A DNA stretch of 55,703 nt. Source: a virus. Positions 20,434 through 29,000 of the stretch are shown one piece after another. A program made the position numbers and the translations under genes. The notes under the pieces are model-generated. The model ran no database searches and was not told the origin of the DNA. It was given only the letters and a program-made list of their open reading frames with translations. Each line of letters opens with the position of its first letter. The first letter of the stretch is position 1. The DNA is taken from the IMG/VR virus record IMGVR_UViG_3300031507_000006, positions 1 to 55,703 of that record, one strand, 5' to 3'.

Positions 20434-21131
20434 AGGTCTTCATCGGTTTCGACGAGCGCGAGCATGAGGCTGCAGCTGTGGCGGCCAAGTCGCTGCGCCG
20501 TGTCACGAACGGCGAGATCGAGCCCGAGTTCTTATGCCTGCCCAAGCTCGTCGATCAAGGCCTGATCACGCGCACCTTCGACCGTCGCGGCGGGCAACGC
20601 TACGACCTGACCGGCAACGAGACCTTCAGCACCGATTTCAAGTTCTCGCGCTTCCTGACCCCGATCCTCGCGCAACAGGGCTACGCTCTCTTCGTTGACT
20701 GCGACGTGGTGTTCTTGCGCGACCCGCGCGACATGCTCGTGGCTGTACAGGCGCAACATGCCCTGAATGTGGTGTGGCACACGGATGCGATGTACCCCGC
20801 TACGGGCTTCAAGATGGTCAACCAGAAGCAGACCGGTTACCCACGCAAGAACTCCAGCAGCGTGATGCTCTTCAACTGCGACCACCCGGCGAATCGACGC
20901 CTGAGTCTGCGCGATGTGAACGAGCGTCCCGGCCGTGCCCTGCATGCGTTCTACTGGCTCGCCGACTCTGAGATCGGTTCACTTCATCCCGCGTGGAATT
21001 GGCTCGTCGATGTCGAACCGCGGCCGCACCCGGTGGGTATCGCGCACATGACGCTCGGCGGCGAGTGGTTGCCCGGGTGGAAAGGCGGCAGCTTCGATGA
21101 AGAGTGGAAGGCGGCGCGCGATGGCGTATGA
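20430..21131 (+). CDS. GT8/GT-A-like glycosyltransferase with DxD
   Basis: 233 residues. Opening MKVFIGFDEREHEAAAVAA is typical of short phage/LPS GT-A enzymes; D90-C-D92 in FVDCDVVFLRDP is the metal-binding DxD; KNSSSVMLFNCDHP and the later AHMTLGGEWLPGW complete the fold. It would transfer a hexose from a nucleotide donor in the cytoplasm. The end overlaps the next gene by 11 bases. Confidence 0.8.
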   Translation: MKVFIGFDEREHEAAAVAAKSLRRVTNGEIEPEFLCLPKLVDQGLITRTFDRRGGQRYDLTGNETFSTDFKFSRFLTPILAQQGYALFVDCDVVFLRDPRDMLVAVQAQHALNVVWHTDAMYPATGFKMVNQKQTGYPRKNSSSVMLFNCDHPANRRLSLRDVNERPGRALHAFYWLADSEIGSLHPAWNWLVDVEPRPHPVGIAHMTLGGEWLPGWKGGSFDEEWKAARDGV

Positions 21132-21318
21132 AGTGCTTCAGGATGAGGTGGGCATCGCGCTCGAACCGAACAAGGTCTTCCGCTTCGCATGCTGCGAGTG
21201 CGGGCTCGTGCACGACGTGGTGATCGCCACGCGCGGGAAGTCGGAGATCGGCTTCGCGGTGCGTCGAAACAAACGCGCCACTGCGGCTCGCCGTCGTTGG
21301 CTGAGAAAGCAAAAGTGA
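21121..21318 (+). CDS. conserved phage hypothetical, 65 aa, Cys-rich
   Basis: 65 residues with FRFACCECGLVHDVVIATRG, a form common in short phage proteins, then an Arg/Lys-rich tail RRNKRATAARRRWLRKQK. The CCxC and VH could make a small metal site. GTGA overlap with the next gene. Function unknown. Confidence 0.75.
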   Translation: MAYEVLQDEVGIALEPNKVFRFACCECGLVHDVVIATRGKSEIGFAVRRNKRATAARRRWLRKQK

Positions 21319-21995
21319 ACCCCGCCATCCTCAACGCCTACGCGGCCGACAACCCGATCCGCAATCTCTACAAGCAGGCGATCAACGCGGCGCAGGGCGG
21401 CAAGCCCGACAACGACTACAAGCAGCTGCGCTACTACGTGATGCACCAGCTCGCGCAGCACGCGATCGCGCGCTTCCCGGGTCTCAACCTCGTCGAGTGC
21501 GGCTGTTGGCACGGCCACTCGACGCTGATCCTCGCGAACCTGATGCAGAGCAAGTCGTCCGGCCGACTGCACGTCTTCGACTCGTTCAAGGGCCTGTCCG
21601 AGTTCCAACCCGTCGATCACTCGCGCTTCATGGACACCGAGAAGAAGCGCAACGCTGAGCGCGTGCACTACGCCTCGGACATCCACAAGCTGCGCCGCCT
21701 GGTCGAGCCGTTCGGCTTCGTTGACTTGCACAAGGGCTGGATTCCCGACGTGTTCGACGTGTCGAACTGGAGCCCCATCGCCTTCGCGTCGATCGACGTG
21801 GACCTGTACGAGCCCACGCTCGCGGCACTGGCCTACGTCTACCCGCGCCTCGTGTCCGGCGGCGCGATCTTCTTCGACGACTACGGCTACGCCACGTTCC
21901 CGGGCGCGAAGGTCGCGGTCGACGAGTACCTGCACGACCACCCGCCGACGCTGTTCATCGAGAACCCGATGGGCTCGGCGTTCCTGATCAAATGA
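21315..21995 (+). CDS. TylF/MycF-like O-methyltransferase
   Basis: 226 residues from GTG 21315 (GTGA overlap). LVECGCWHGHSTLILANLM is motif I; LHVFDSFKGLSEFQ and later FASIDVDLYEPTLAALAYVYP then GGAIFFDDYGYATFPGAKVAVDE match the TylF (macrocin-type) family. Known members methylate deoxysugars, and relatives occur in polysaccharide clusters. It is the last catalytic gene of the operon. Confidence 0.85.
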   Translation: MNPAILNAYAADNPIRNLYKQAINAAQGGKPDNDYKQLRYYVMHQLAQHAIARFPGLNLVECGCWHGHSTLILANLMQSKSSGRLHVFDSFKGLSEFQPVDHSRFMDTEKKRNAERVHYASDIHKLRRLVEPFGFVDLHKGWIPDVFDVSNWSPIAFASIDVDLYEPTLAALAYVYPRLVSGGAIFFDDYGYATFPGAKVAVDEYLHDHPPTLFIENPMGSAFLIK

Positions 21996-22261
21996 GCAAC
22001 GTCACGCCACTTCCCAGCGCCGGGAGACTTTCATCCGAGCCGAACCAAGCGCTGATCGCTGGCCTGCGGCAGTTGCTCGAGATGGCCGAGAGCGGGCAGC
22101 TCCAGTCATTCATCGGCACCGGCTTCATCAGCGAAGGGCTGCGCGTCTCGCACTGGAGCGACTACCATACCGACGTGTACCAGATGCTCGGCTCGCTGGC
22201 GTGGCTCCAGCACGAGTACGTGCACCGGCGCACGAACCCCGAAACTGGACGGATGGAGTGA
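21992..22261 (+). CDS. hypothetical phage protein, 89 aa
   Basis: 89 residues, with NQALIAGLRQLLEMAESGQLQ and a central HWSDYHTDVYQMLGSLAWLQHEYV helix. ATGA overlap with the TylF-like gene. No known domain; the LRQLLEMAESGQ pattern is frequent in phage proteins. Confidence 0.7.
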   Translation: MSNVTPLPSAGRLSSEPNQALIAGLRQLLEMAESGQLQSFIGTGFISEGLRVSHWSDYHTDVYQMLGSLAWLQHEYVHRRTNPETGRME

Positions 22262-22263
22262 TC

Positions 22264-22470
22264 ATGGCGAAACTGAACGCAGCGGCGCGCAAGGTGCTTC
22301 CGAAGTCGTCTTTCGGCCTCCCTGGCAAGCGTGCCTACCCGATGCCCGACGCAAGTCACGCCCGGAACGCGAAGGCCCGCGCATCCCAAGCGGTGAATGC
22401 TGGCCGCATGAGCAAGAGCACCGAAGCGAAGATCGACGCTAAGGCCGACCGCAAGCTCGGCAAGAAGTGA
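22264..22470 (+). CDS. DUF6582-like small phage protein, 68 aa
   Basis: 68 residues: AARKVLPKSSFGLPGKRAYP followed by MPDASHARNAKARASQAVNAG and a Lys-rich end. This layout (SFGLP-x-x-R-x-YP-x-x-D-x-x-HA) is the DUF6582 signature found in phage structural and maturation proteins. It closes the operon; the bidirectional terminator begins two bases after its stop. Confidence 0.75.
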   Translation: MAKLNAAARKVLPKSSFGLPGKRAYPMPDASHARNAKARASQAVNAGRMSKSTEAKIDAKADRKLGKK

Positions 22471-22471
22471 A

Positions 22472-22493
22472 AAAGCCGCCCGAGGGCGGCTTT
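22472..22493. terminator. bidirectional intrinsic terminator
   Basis: AAAGCCGCC-CGAG-GGCGGCTTT: a nine-pair stem, six of them GC, with a four-base loop. A precedes and T follows, so it can stop the rightward glycan operon and the leftward late operon, which converge here. Confidence 0.85.
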
Positions 22494-22510
22494 CGTTTGC
22501 GCGCTACCGC

Positions 22511-22702
22511 TCAGCTGCCAGCGGCCTTCTGCGCAGCGCGATCGAGCACGAGCTGCGCGATGTCCGCATCGAGCTTCGCGAGCGCAGCGTCGAGATCGGC
22601 CTGCGTGAGCGTACCGGCCGTCTTCTGCGCCTGGAAGCTGGCCCAGTAGGTCAGGCCCTGCGTGAGCAGGGAGTCGGCGAGTGCGAGTTCAGCAGCGGTC
22701 AT
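22511..22702 (-). CDS. small hypothetical protein, 63 aa, end of late operon
   Basis: 63 residues, helical and Ala/Leu/Asp rich (LDAALAKLDADIAQLVLDRA). ATGA overlap with the lipoprotein gene. It is the last gene of the leftward late transcript. Could be a chaperone-like or accessory lysis protein, but only position suggests so. Confidence 0.6.
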   Translation of the reverse strand: MTAAELALADSLLTQGLTYWASFQAQKTAGTLTQADLDAALAKLDADIAQLVLDRAAQKAAGS

Positions 22703-23034
22703 TTCGGGGCTCCTAGAGTGGCGAGATAGGCCTGCGCCGCTGTCAGCGCGGCAGTGCGGAAGCGCAGCATCACGAGCGCGGCCGCAGGATCGGTCTTTGC
22801 GGTGTCACGCGCAGCCTTGATGCCATCGCGCGCCGCCGTGACGGTGGCGATTGTGGTGTCGGCGTCCTGGCCCTTCAGCGCGTTCGCACGGATTGCGGCG
22901 CTCGCGGCGAGCGAGACCTGATCGATGAGCTGCGCCGTCTTGGTCGCCTCGTTGATGAACTGCTGCGCCGGGTCGGCGGTCGTCGCGCATGCGGCGAGCA
23001 CCACGGCGGCGAAGAATAGAGCGAGTCGTTTCAT
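22699..23034 (-). CDS. predicted lipoprotein, 111 aa (spanin candidate)
   Basis: MKRLALFFAAVVLAAC-ATT is a signal peptide with a clean lipobox (LAAC), so the mature protein would be lipidated at Cys16. The remainder is an Ala-rich helix of about 90 residues. Placed next to the holin and downstream of the endolysin, it may be the outer-membrane partner of a spanin, although it is long and less proline rich than Rz1. Overlaps the holin by ATGA. Confidence 0.7.
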   Translation of the reverse strand: MKRLALFFAAVVLAACATTADPAQQFINEATKTAQLIDQVSLAASAAIRANALKGQDADTTIATVTAARDGIKAARDTAKTDPAAALVMLRFRTAALTAAQAYLATLGAPK

Positions 23035-23315
23035 GGGGTGTCGTCCTTTGGTGGGGTGTCGCTCTTGGCCGCGGCGACATCAGCGGTGATGCTCTTCTGT
23101 GGCCACAGGCGCGCGACGATGCCGACGACCGAGCCAGCGATCGGCAGCGCCCACGCTGGCACCGGGAGGTGCGCGACGAGCGTCTGCTGCTGGTCGAGCG
23201 GCAACGCAAGGTAGATCGCGAACAGCGCGCCAGCGATCGCCATCACGTAGTTGCTCGCCATCTTCCACGAGTTCGTAACATTGACCGCGAGTTTGTCCTT
23301 GGTGGTTTGGTCCAT
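23031..23315 (-). CDS. holin, two TM segments
   Basis: 94 residues. Two hydrophobic segments: about 22-42 (NYVMAIAGALFAIYLALPL) and 53-70 (PAWALPIAGSVVGIVARLW), with an Asp/Lys-rich tail. Size, topology and position match phage class II holins. It would let the GH19 endolysin reach the cell wall. Confidence 0.75.
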   Translation of the reverse strand: MDQTTKDKLAVNVTNSWKMASNYVMAIAGALFAIYLALPLDQQQTLVAHLPVPAWALPIAGSVVGIVARLWPQKSITADVAAAKSDTPPKDDTP

Positions 23316-23323
23316 GGTCGCTC

Positions 23324-25096
23324 TCAGTACAAAATCTCACCGTTGCCGAGCAACATGTCGTGGCAGTCCTGGTTTCCGTTGATGCAGCTGTCCACGAACT
23401 TCTTGTTGGTCGCCGCGTCCCAGCCGAGCTCCCAGTCGGCGTGCACGCTCGATCCCGGCGGGCCGCTTGTGTCGCTCGATAGGCGCCAGAACGTGCCGCT
23501 GTTGGGCTCGGTGACGCGGTAGTGCACATTCAGCGCGATCTCCGGCAACGCCACCGGGTGCGTGCTCGGGCAGCCGCTACCAGTGGCGTAGGCCATGTGG
23601 CTCTTGTGATCCGGGCTGTCGAGATTCTTGCCGTCCCAGCACTGCGGGAAGATCACCGAGACGTTCATCTCGTCGCCCACCGCGCAGCTTGGGATCTGCT
23701 TCTGGTGGCCACCGCCGCTGACGCATTCGACACCCTGGTTCGGACTGGTGATCGGCAGAACGTTCTTCGAATCGCCCGCGATGATGCGCAAGCCTTTCGG
23801 GAAGTACTGCACCGTGCCTGCCTTCACGCCCAGATAGCCGAGCTTGTAGTAGAAGTTCGTCGAGACCGGCACCACTGGCGCGCCGGTGCGCGTGTCGATC
23901 AGCGTCGGCATCCAGTAGGCGGTGCGGTTCAAGTCGCCGCCTGTGCATGTTGAGTTTCCGGTGGTCAGGATGTTGTCGGTCGACGTGCCGGCCGCCGCGC
24001 TCGTGTTGCCAGCGAAGGTGTGCAGATGCGAGACGCCAGGCTGCCCCGGGTAGACGATCGGGTCGTCGAAGTTCATGTGCGAGAACGTGCACGGCTCACG
24101 AAACGCGCCCACGTCGGTCGGGTTCGGAACGTAGGGCCCGCCGAATGCAAGTTCCTGTGCGGTCACGGCACGTACTCGTGGCCCTGGCACCGAATAGGCT
24201 GGCGCGGGGATCAGCGCCTTGTTGACCACCGGCATCTGTCCGGCGATCTGCGTGACGGCCGGCGCCGTGACTTGGACCTCACAGAACTTGTACTTGCCGG
24301 GCACCGGGTCAGTGCCGAAATAGTTCACCGAGCACGCACCGGTGCCGTTCGCGGTCTTGGTGGCCCATTTCAGGCCGTCGCCGAAACGGATGGCGCTCGA
24401 GATGGACAATGTGAACGGGTCCGACTCATTGGCCAAGCGCACCCACGCCGTGACGCTGGCGCCGGAAGGCGGAGGGTCGGGCGGTGGCACGACGACCACA
24501 GTGCCGCCGCTCACCTGGCACGTCTTCACCACGCCGTACGCGGGATCGGTGAAGGTTGCCACGTCGCACTTGCCAGCGCCTGAAAAGATCTTCTGCGCCC
24601 AGCGCGTATCAGCACCGAAGCGCACAGTGCTGTTCGCGGTGACATTAAAGCTACCGTTCTCATCGGCGATCTGCGTCCACGTCACGGTAGGTGTTATGCA
24701 CGCGCCCGCGGGCGCCGTTGTCGGGCTCCATGCGCCCGCGACCCACTTGCCGTTCACCAACGTGTAGGTACGCGTCTGCGTCCAACTGCCGATCGCAGGC
24801 GCGACGCACTGCAGGATCTGCGTCTCGCCGTTCGGGTACGGGTTCACCGGTTTCGTGTAGGTGACGATGAACTTCAGATCCTGACGACAGACGTAGGTGG
24901 AACTCGACTTGCGCGTCTCGACATCGACTGCCGCAGCGCGCCAGCACGACGGCGCATCGACGAAGTTCCACCCCACGGCGCCGGTGCTCCCACGCACCAG
25001 CGTCCACACTGCGCTCGCCGGCAGCGGCGTGGATGTGGTATCGGCGAAGGCGCTGAAGTAAGACAGAAGCGCGAGCAGCGCTATGAAAAATTTCAT
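23324..25096 (-). CDS. secreted DUF1996 protein in the lysis region
   Basis: 590 residues. A signal peptide (MKFFIALLALLSYFSAFA) precedes repeated modules of ~70-80 residues with conserved Cys and a W-x-x-GADTRWA/FGDGLKWA strand (to about residue 260), which look like binding domains. Residues ~330-585 match DUF1996: EPCTFSHMNFDDPIVYPGQP, HLHTFAGNTS, NRTAYWMPTLID, PKGLRIIAGD, CWDGKNLDSPDHKSHMAY. The family is found in fungal and bacterial secreted proteins; its activity is not established to my knowledge. A phage copy between endolysin and holin suggests action on the envelope or a surface glycan. Confidence 0.75.
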   Translation of the reverse strand: MKFFIALLALLSYFSAFADTTSTPLPASAVWTLVRGSTGAVGWNFVDAPSCWRAAAVDVETRKSSSTYVCRQDLKFIVTYTKPVNPYPNGETQILQCVAPAIGSWTQTRTYTLVNGKWVAGAWSPTTAPAGACITPTVTWTQIADENGSFNVTANSTVRFGADTRWAQKIFSGAGKCDVATFTDPAYGVVKTCQVSGGTVVVVPPPDPPPSGASVTAWVRLANESDPFTLSISSAIRFGDGLKWATKTANGTGACSVNYFGTDPVPGKYKFCEVQVTAPAVTQIAGQMPVVNKALIPAPAYSVPGPRVRAVTAQELAFGGPYVPNPTDVGAFREPCTFSHMNFDDPIVYPGQPGVSHLHTFAGNTSAAAGTSTDNILTTGNSTCTGGDLNRTAYWMPTLIDTRTGAPVVPVSTNFYYKLGYLGVKAGTVQYFPKGLRIIAGDSKNVLPITSPNQGVECVSGGGHQKQIPSCAVGDEMNVSVIFPQCWDGKNLDSPDHKSHMAYATGSGCPSTHPVALPEIALNVHYRVTEPNSGTFWRLSSDTSGPPGSSVHADWELGWDAATNKKFVDSCINGNQDCHDMLLGNGEILY

Positions 25097-25106
25097 GTGG
25101 TTTCTT

Positions 25107-25655
25107 TCATACCGTGAGGTGAAGTGCCGTCTTGGCGTTGGCCCAGCGGTTCAGGCGATCGGTGTAGCCATTGGTCCCGCCGTTGATGCGCTTGGTCAGC
25201 CCGAGGAAGTTGCCGGCGTCGGCGAACACGTTGCAGTTCTTCATCTGCCAGAAGGCCCCGGAGCTGCGGCACGCGGTCTCGGGGTCGCCGAGCAGCGCCG
25301 GATTGCTTTCTAGGTCGAGCTTCATCTTCTCACCGATCAGGCGGTACATGTAGCGGCCGGTGATCTGGATCGGCCCACGGCCGGCGTAGCGCTTGCCGTC
25401 CCCCGGCATGGTGTTGCCGAGCGTCATCGCGAGGTCGCCGGGCGGCTCGTAGCGCTTCTGTGCCTCGGTCGGACCCCACAGCTCGTGAAACCACTGCAAG
25501 CCGCCCGACTCGTGGCCGATCTGCGCGAGATATGCGGCCTGGCGCACGGGCGTGCTGATGTCGAACTCGACCATCGTGGCCGAGAGAAAGAACGCGTACT
25601 TCTGCGCTAGCTCGAGCGACGAGCCAGTGCATGCCATGATCAGTTCAGGGGTCAT
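25107..25655 (-). CDS. endolysin, GH19 chitinase-type
   Basis: 182 residues, the usual single-domain size for phage GH19 lysins. The catalytic Glu is E49 in AQIGHESGGLQW; YAGRGPIQITGRYMY and PETACRSSGAFW are the other family blocks, and RINGGTNGYTDRL closes the fold. It cleaves the peptidoglycan sugar chain. There is no signal peptide, so it needs the holin. ATG overlaps the membrane protein upstream (ATGA). Confidence 0.9.
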   Translation of the reverse strand: MTPELIMACTGSSLELAQKYAFFLSATMVEFDISTPVRQAAYLAQIGHESGGLQWFHELWGPTEAQKRYEPPGDLAMTLGNTMPGDGKRYAGRGPIQITGRYMYRLIGEKMKLDLESNPALLGDPETACRSSGAFWQMKNCNVFADAGNFLGLTKRINGGTNGYTDRLNRWANAKTALHLTV

Positions 25656-26017
25656 CGGCGCGGTGGCGGCAGAGTGGATTGAGCTTTCAGGACCGCGACA
25701 TTCTCTCCCACGCCGTCCATCTTGGTTTTCAGTTCCTTCACGTCGCCGCCGATGTTCGCGAGCGCCTTCGTCATCTCGTCGCGGTCGCGCACGGCGGTCG
25801 CCTTCACGAGCGCGATCTCTGCCGCAGTGGTCGCTCGGTCCTCGCGATAGGTGCCGTATGCGAGGATCAGCCCCCCGGCGATCACCACGATCTGCAACAG
25901 CGTGCCCGACGACACCGTCGGGTCGAACCGCCAGAAGCGGTGCCGGGTGTCCGTCGTGCGTTTGAGCCCGTCGATGGGCGCGCGGTCGGTGTCAGGCATA
26001 TCGCTCTCTTGCGTCAT
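25652..26017 (-). CDS. one-TM protein with coiled coil (i-spanin/holin-like)
   Basis: 121 residues from ATG 26017 (ATGA overlap with the polyvalent protein). A soluble N-terminus of ~40 residues, one TM (TLLQIVVIAGGLILAYGTY), then a charged helix ~65-110 predicted as coiled coil. N-in/C-out placement would suit an inner-membrane spanin (Rz-like) or a holin-like protein. It is the first gene of the lysis block. Confidence 0.65.
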   Translation of the reverse strand: MTQESDMPDTDRAPIDGLKRTTDTRHRFWRFDPTVSSGTLLQIVVIAGGLILAYGTYREDRATTAAEIALVKATAVRDRDEMTKALANIGGDVKELKTKMDGVGENVAVLKAQSTLPPPRR

Positions 26018-29000
26018 TGCACGAGGCGCCTCGGAGCGCTGCTGGGGTTGGTGGTTCGAGATACTACAAGCGGCGTCACGCGCACCGGCGAATCCATGCT
26101 CGGCAGATCGCCTTTCGACGCCTTGCGCAGCGCCGCCGCGGCGAGCCCGCGGATCAGGTCGGCGTCGACACGCGTTCCCATCGTGGTGCCGAAATGCTCG
26201 TAGAAGAAGGCGCGAATCTCGTTGACGATCCGGCGTACGAACGGCAGATCGGGGTGCGACTCGACCAAGTGAGCGGCTACTTCGCGCAGGAACACCGTGC
26301 CACCTTCCTTGATCCGCGCGTCGCGATCGGTGTAGAACTTCTTCACGTGCGCCCACGACTGCTGCACCTCGTCGGTGTCCTTCAGCGCGCGCAGCTCGTT
26401 CAACATCACGTTGTACCGCTCCTGCCCGAGCAGCCGCACCATCCCGAAGTGCTCGCCGAGCTCGTGCATCAGCGCCTTCGGCACCTCCTCAGGCGTGAGC
26501 TTGCCGTAGTACAGCGTCGCGTGCGGCTTCGTGTCGTGGTCGAATCCGGGGTTGAACGTCGCGGCCGACCACGGGCGTTCGGGGTGCTCGGCTTCGTATT
26601 TCAGGATGCCTTGGTCCTTCAGCCCCTGGATCAACTTGTCACCGAAGCGCTCGCGTAGCATCTTGTCCATCGCGCCGGCCGAGCCGATTGTCTTGCGCGC
26701 GGTGGTGCTCTTGTTCAGGATGCTCGGATCGTTCGGGTCGAACGTTCCGCGGTTGCCGATCGCGCTCTTGATCTGCTCGGGGCTGAATACGACGTACTCT
26801 TTTGTCTCGCCAGTGCCGCGCACAAGACCATCGAAGCCCTCATCCTTGGCTCTCGCCACCCCGTAGCCTTCAGGCGCCGGATTTTCCATGCGCAAGAAGG
26901 TCGGCATCACTGACTCGTTGCCCTTGCCGGCCATCAAGGCTGAGACGCGAGCGCGCCCGCCCGCATACCGAGGGCTCGGCGTGAAGTAGATGCCGTTCTC
27001 ATACTTACTGGTCTTGAACTCGGAAAAGTCACTACTCGTACCGTGGTACACGACCTGAGGATCGCCCTTCTCGTCGACCACTTTCGAGCCACCGAACCAC
27101 TTCTTGAACTCGGGCGTATCGGTTACCGATCCGCCCCGCGCTTCGGCCGTCCCGACGTGGTTTTGATCAAGCTCTTGACCTTCTTCGACGGCTTTGTCGA
27201 GGGGGCTACCGCCGTCTTGTAGGCCTTCTTGACCGGCTTCTTTCCGTACAGCACCGGGCTGATGGTCAGGTTGGGGGTCAGGGCCACGGGCGGTTCCTTT
27301 CTCTTCTGCTGCTACAAGATCGGCGGCTTTGGCCCGCGGCTCCTCCGCTTCGCGGTTGATCAACCCTTTGGCTTGAAGACGTCCAACCATCGTCTGCCCG
27401 ACATCTGTTTGGACACGGCCGGGTGCGATGTCATGGCCGGCTTCGCGCGCAGCCTGGTACATCATCTCCGCGATGCCTCGACGCTGGAAAGCAGGCGCGA
27501 CCTTTACGTTCTCGGCGGTGAGTACGCCATCGCCGCGCACCCCGAAGTCAATCACCCCTCGACGTTCACCAGTCTTCGGATCTCGCGCTTCCACCATCAC
27601 CGACTTCGTGTCTCTGTTTGCACCGAGTTCGGTCGGCTGCACGCTCACGTCGAAAGGTTCACCTGTACGGTCTACACGACGTTGTGTTTGTCGGCCGGCA
27701 GGTTCAGCACCGCCGCGTCCGGTTCCGGCCGCTGGAGTGCGGTGGGCCCCGGGTTGCTCGGCTGCGCTGCGAACTGTTGCAGCGGGCTCGGGTTGGACTT
27801 CGGCTTGCCGTACGGGTGCGCCGGCATCTGCGGCATCGCTCGCGCCGCTGCGAGCAGCTTGCTTGCTTTCATTCTCACGGACTTGGCCTTCCTCGTTGAT
27901 GCGCGCGATCTCGCGATCGAAGGCGCGCGGGCTGTTGTCGTGCTGGCGCGCGGCGCGCTCCACCGCGGCCTCGTCGTGGCCGAGTGCCCGCGCCACGTCG
28001 CGCGCCCGGCCGGCGTCTTCCTCGCCGAGCTTGTGGTCGGTGCGCCACTTCTTGTCGGCCTCGATCAGCTCGGGCGTCAGATGCGTGGCCTCTCCGACCG
28101 GGATCGGCTCCTCGCCGAGCGCGATGTGCTCAGGCGTGACCTCGGTGGCTTTGCCGACCGGGATCTTGGCCGGCGTCTTGGGCTCCTTCACGCCTTCGCC
28201 GAGCGGTATCTCGCGCGTCTCGCCCACCGGAATCGCCTTGCGCGCGGCCTCCTCATCGCGCAAGCGCAGCTGCCGGATCGCCTCTTGTGCGCCGGGCTCC
28301 TGCATGGCGGCGTTCGCGCGCTCGGTGGCCGCGCTCTCGCGCGGGCGCCCGGTCAGCATCGTGTCGGGCACGCCGGGGCGCCCTGGCACGGCCGGAATCT
28401 CGCTGCCGGCGCGCTTGCTCGGCGTCTCGGCCTTGCGATCCGGCACGAAACGCGTGATCCCCTTCTCGCCGACGGGCGGCACGAGACCGGGCTCGTGCCC
28501 ACCGCGCGGCGCCCCGCCACCGGCGCCGGGTGTGGTCTGCCAATCCGGCGTCAGGTCACCGAGCGGGCCGGGTGATCCGCCTCCCCCGCCACCGCGCGGG
28601 CCCCCGGCGCCGGGCGACGTGGTGGGCTCGGCGGGTGGCTCCGAGGGCGTGGGCGGCGCTTTCTTGGCGCGCTTGCCGACCATCGCCCGGGTGAGCTTCG
28701 GACCGAGCACGTTGTACGCCACCGCAGCCGGGTAGCCACCCGCGATCCCGGCCGCAGTCTTCGCGGTGTCCTTGATTGCACCGTAGACGAGGCTGCGCTC
28801 GGCCGTGCCGCTGCTGCCGGGCTCCTTGATCAGCTGGCCGACCTTCGCGAGATCGCCGATCGGCCCGCCGGCGCTGCGCGCCATGAACTGCTTGCCCTGC
28901 TTGGTCGCGGTGACGCGCGCCATCAGCCCGGCCGGGCTCACCTTGCCGTCGATCGTCTTCGCCACGAGCGGCTCGACGATCTTGCCATAGGCGTACTGGC

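Noticed and set aside
27229-28735. long plus-strand ORFs inside the polyvalent protein gene
   Set aside because: Antisense open frames caused by high GC; the minus-strand frame contains recognisable domains and couples to its neighbours.
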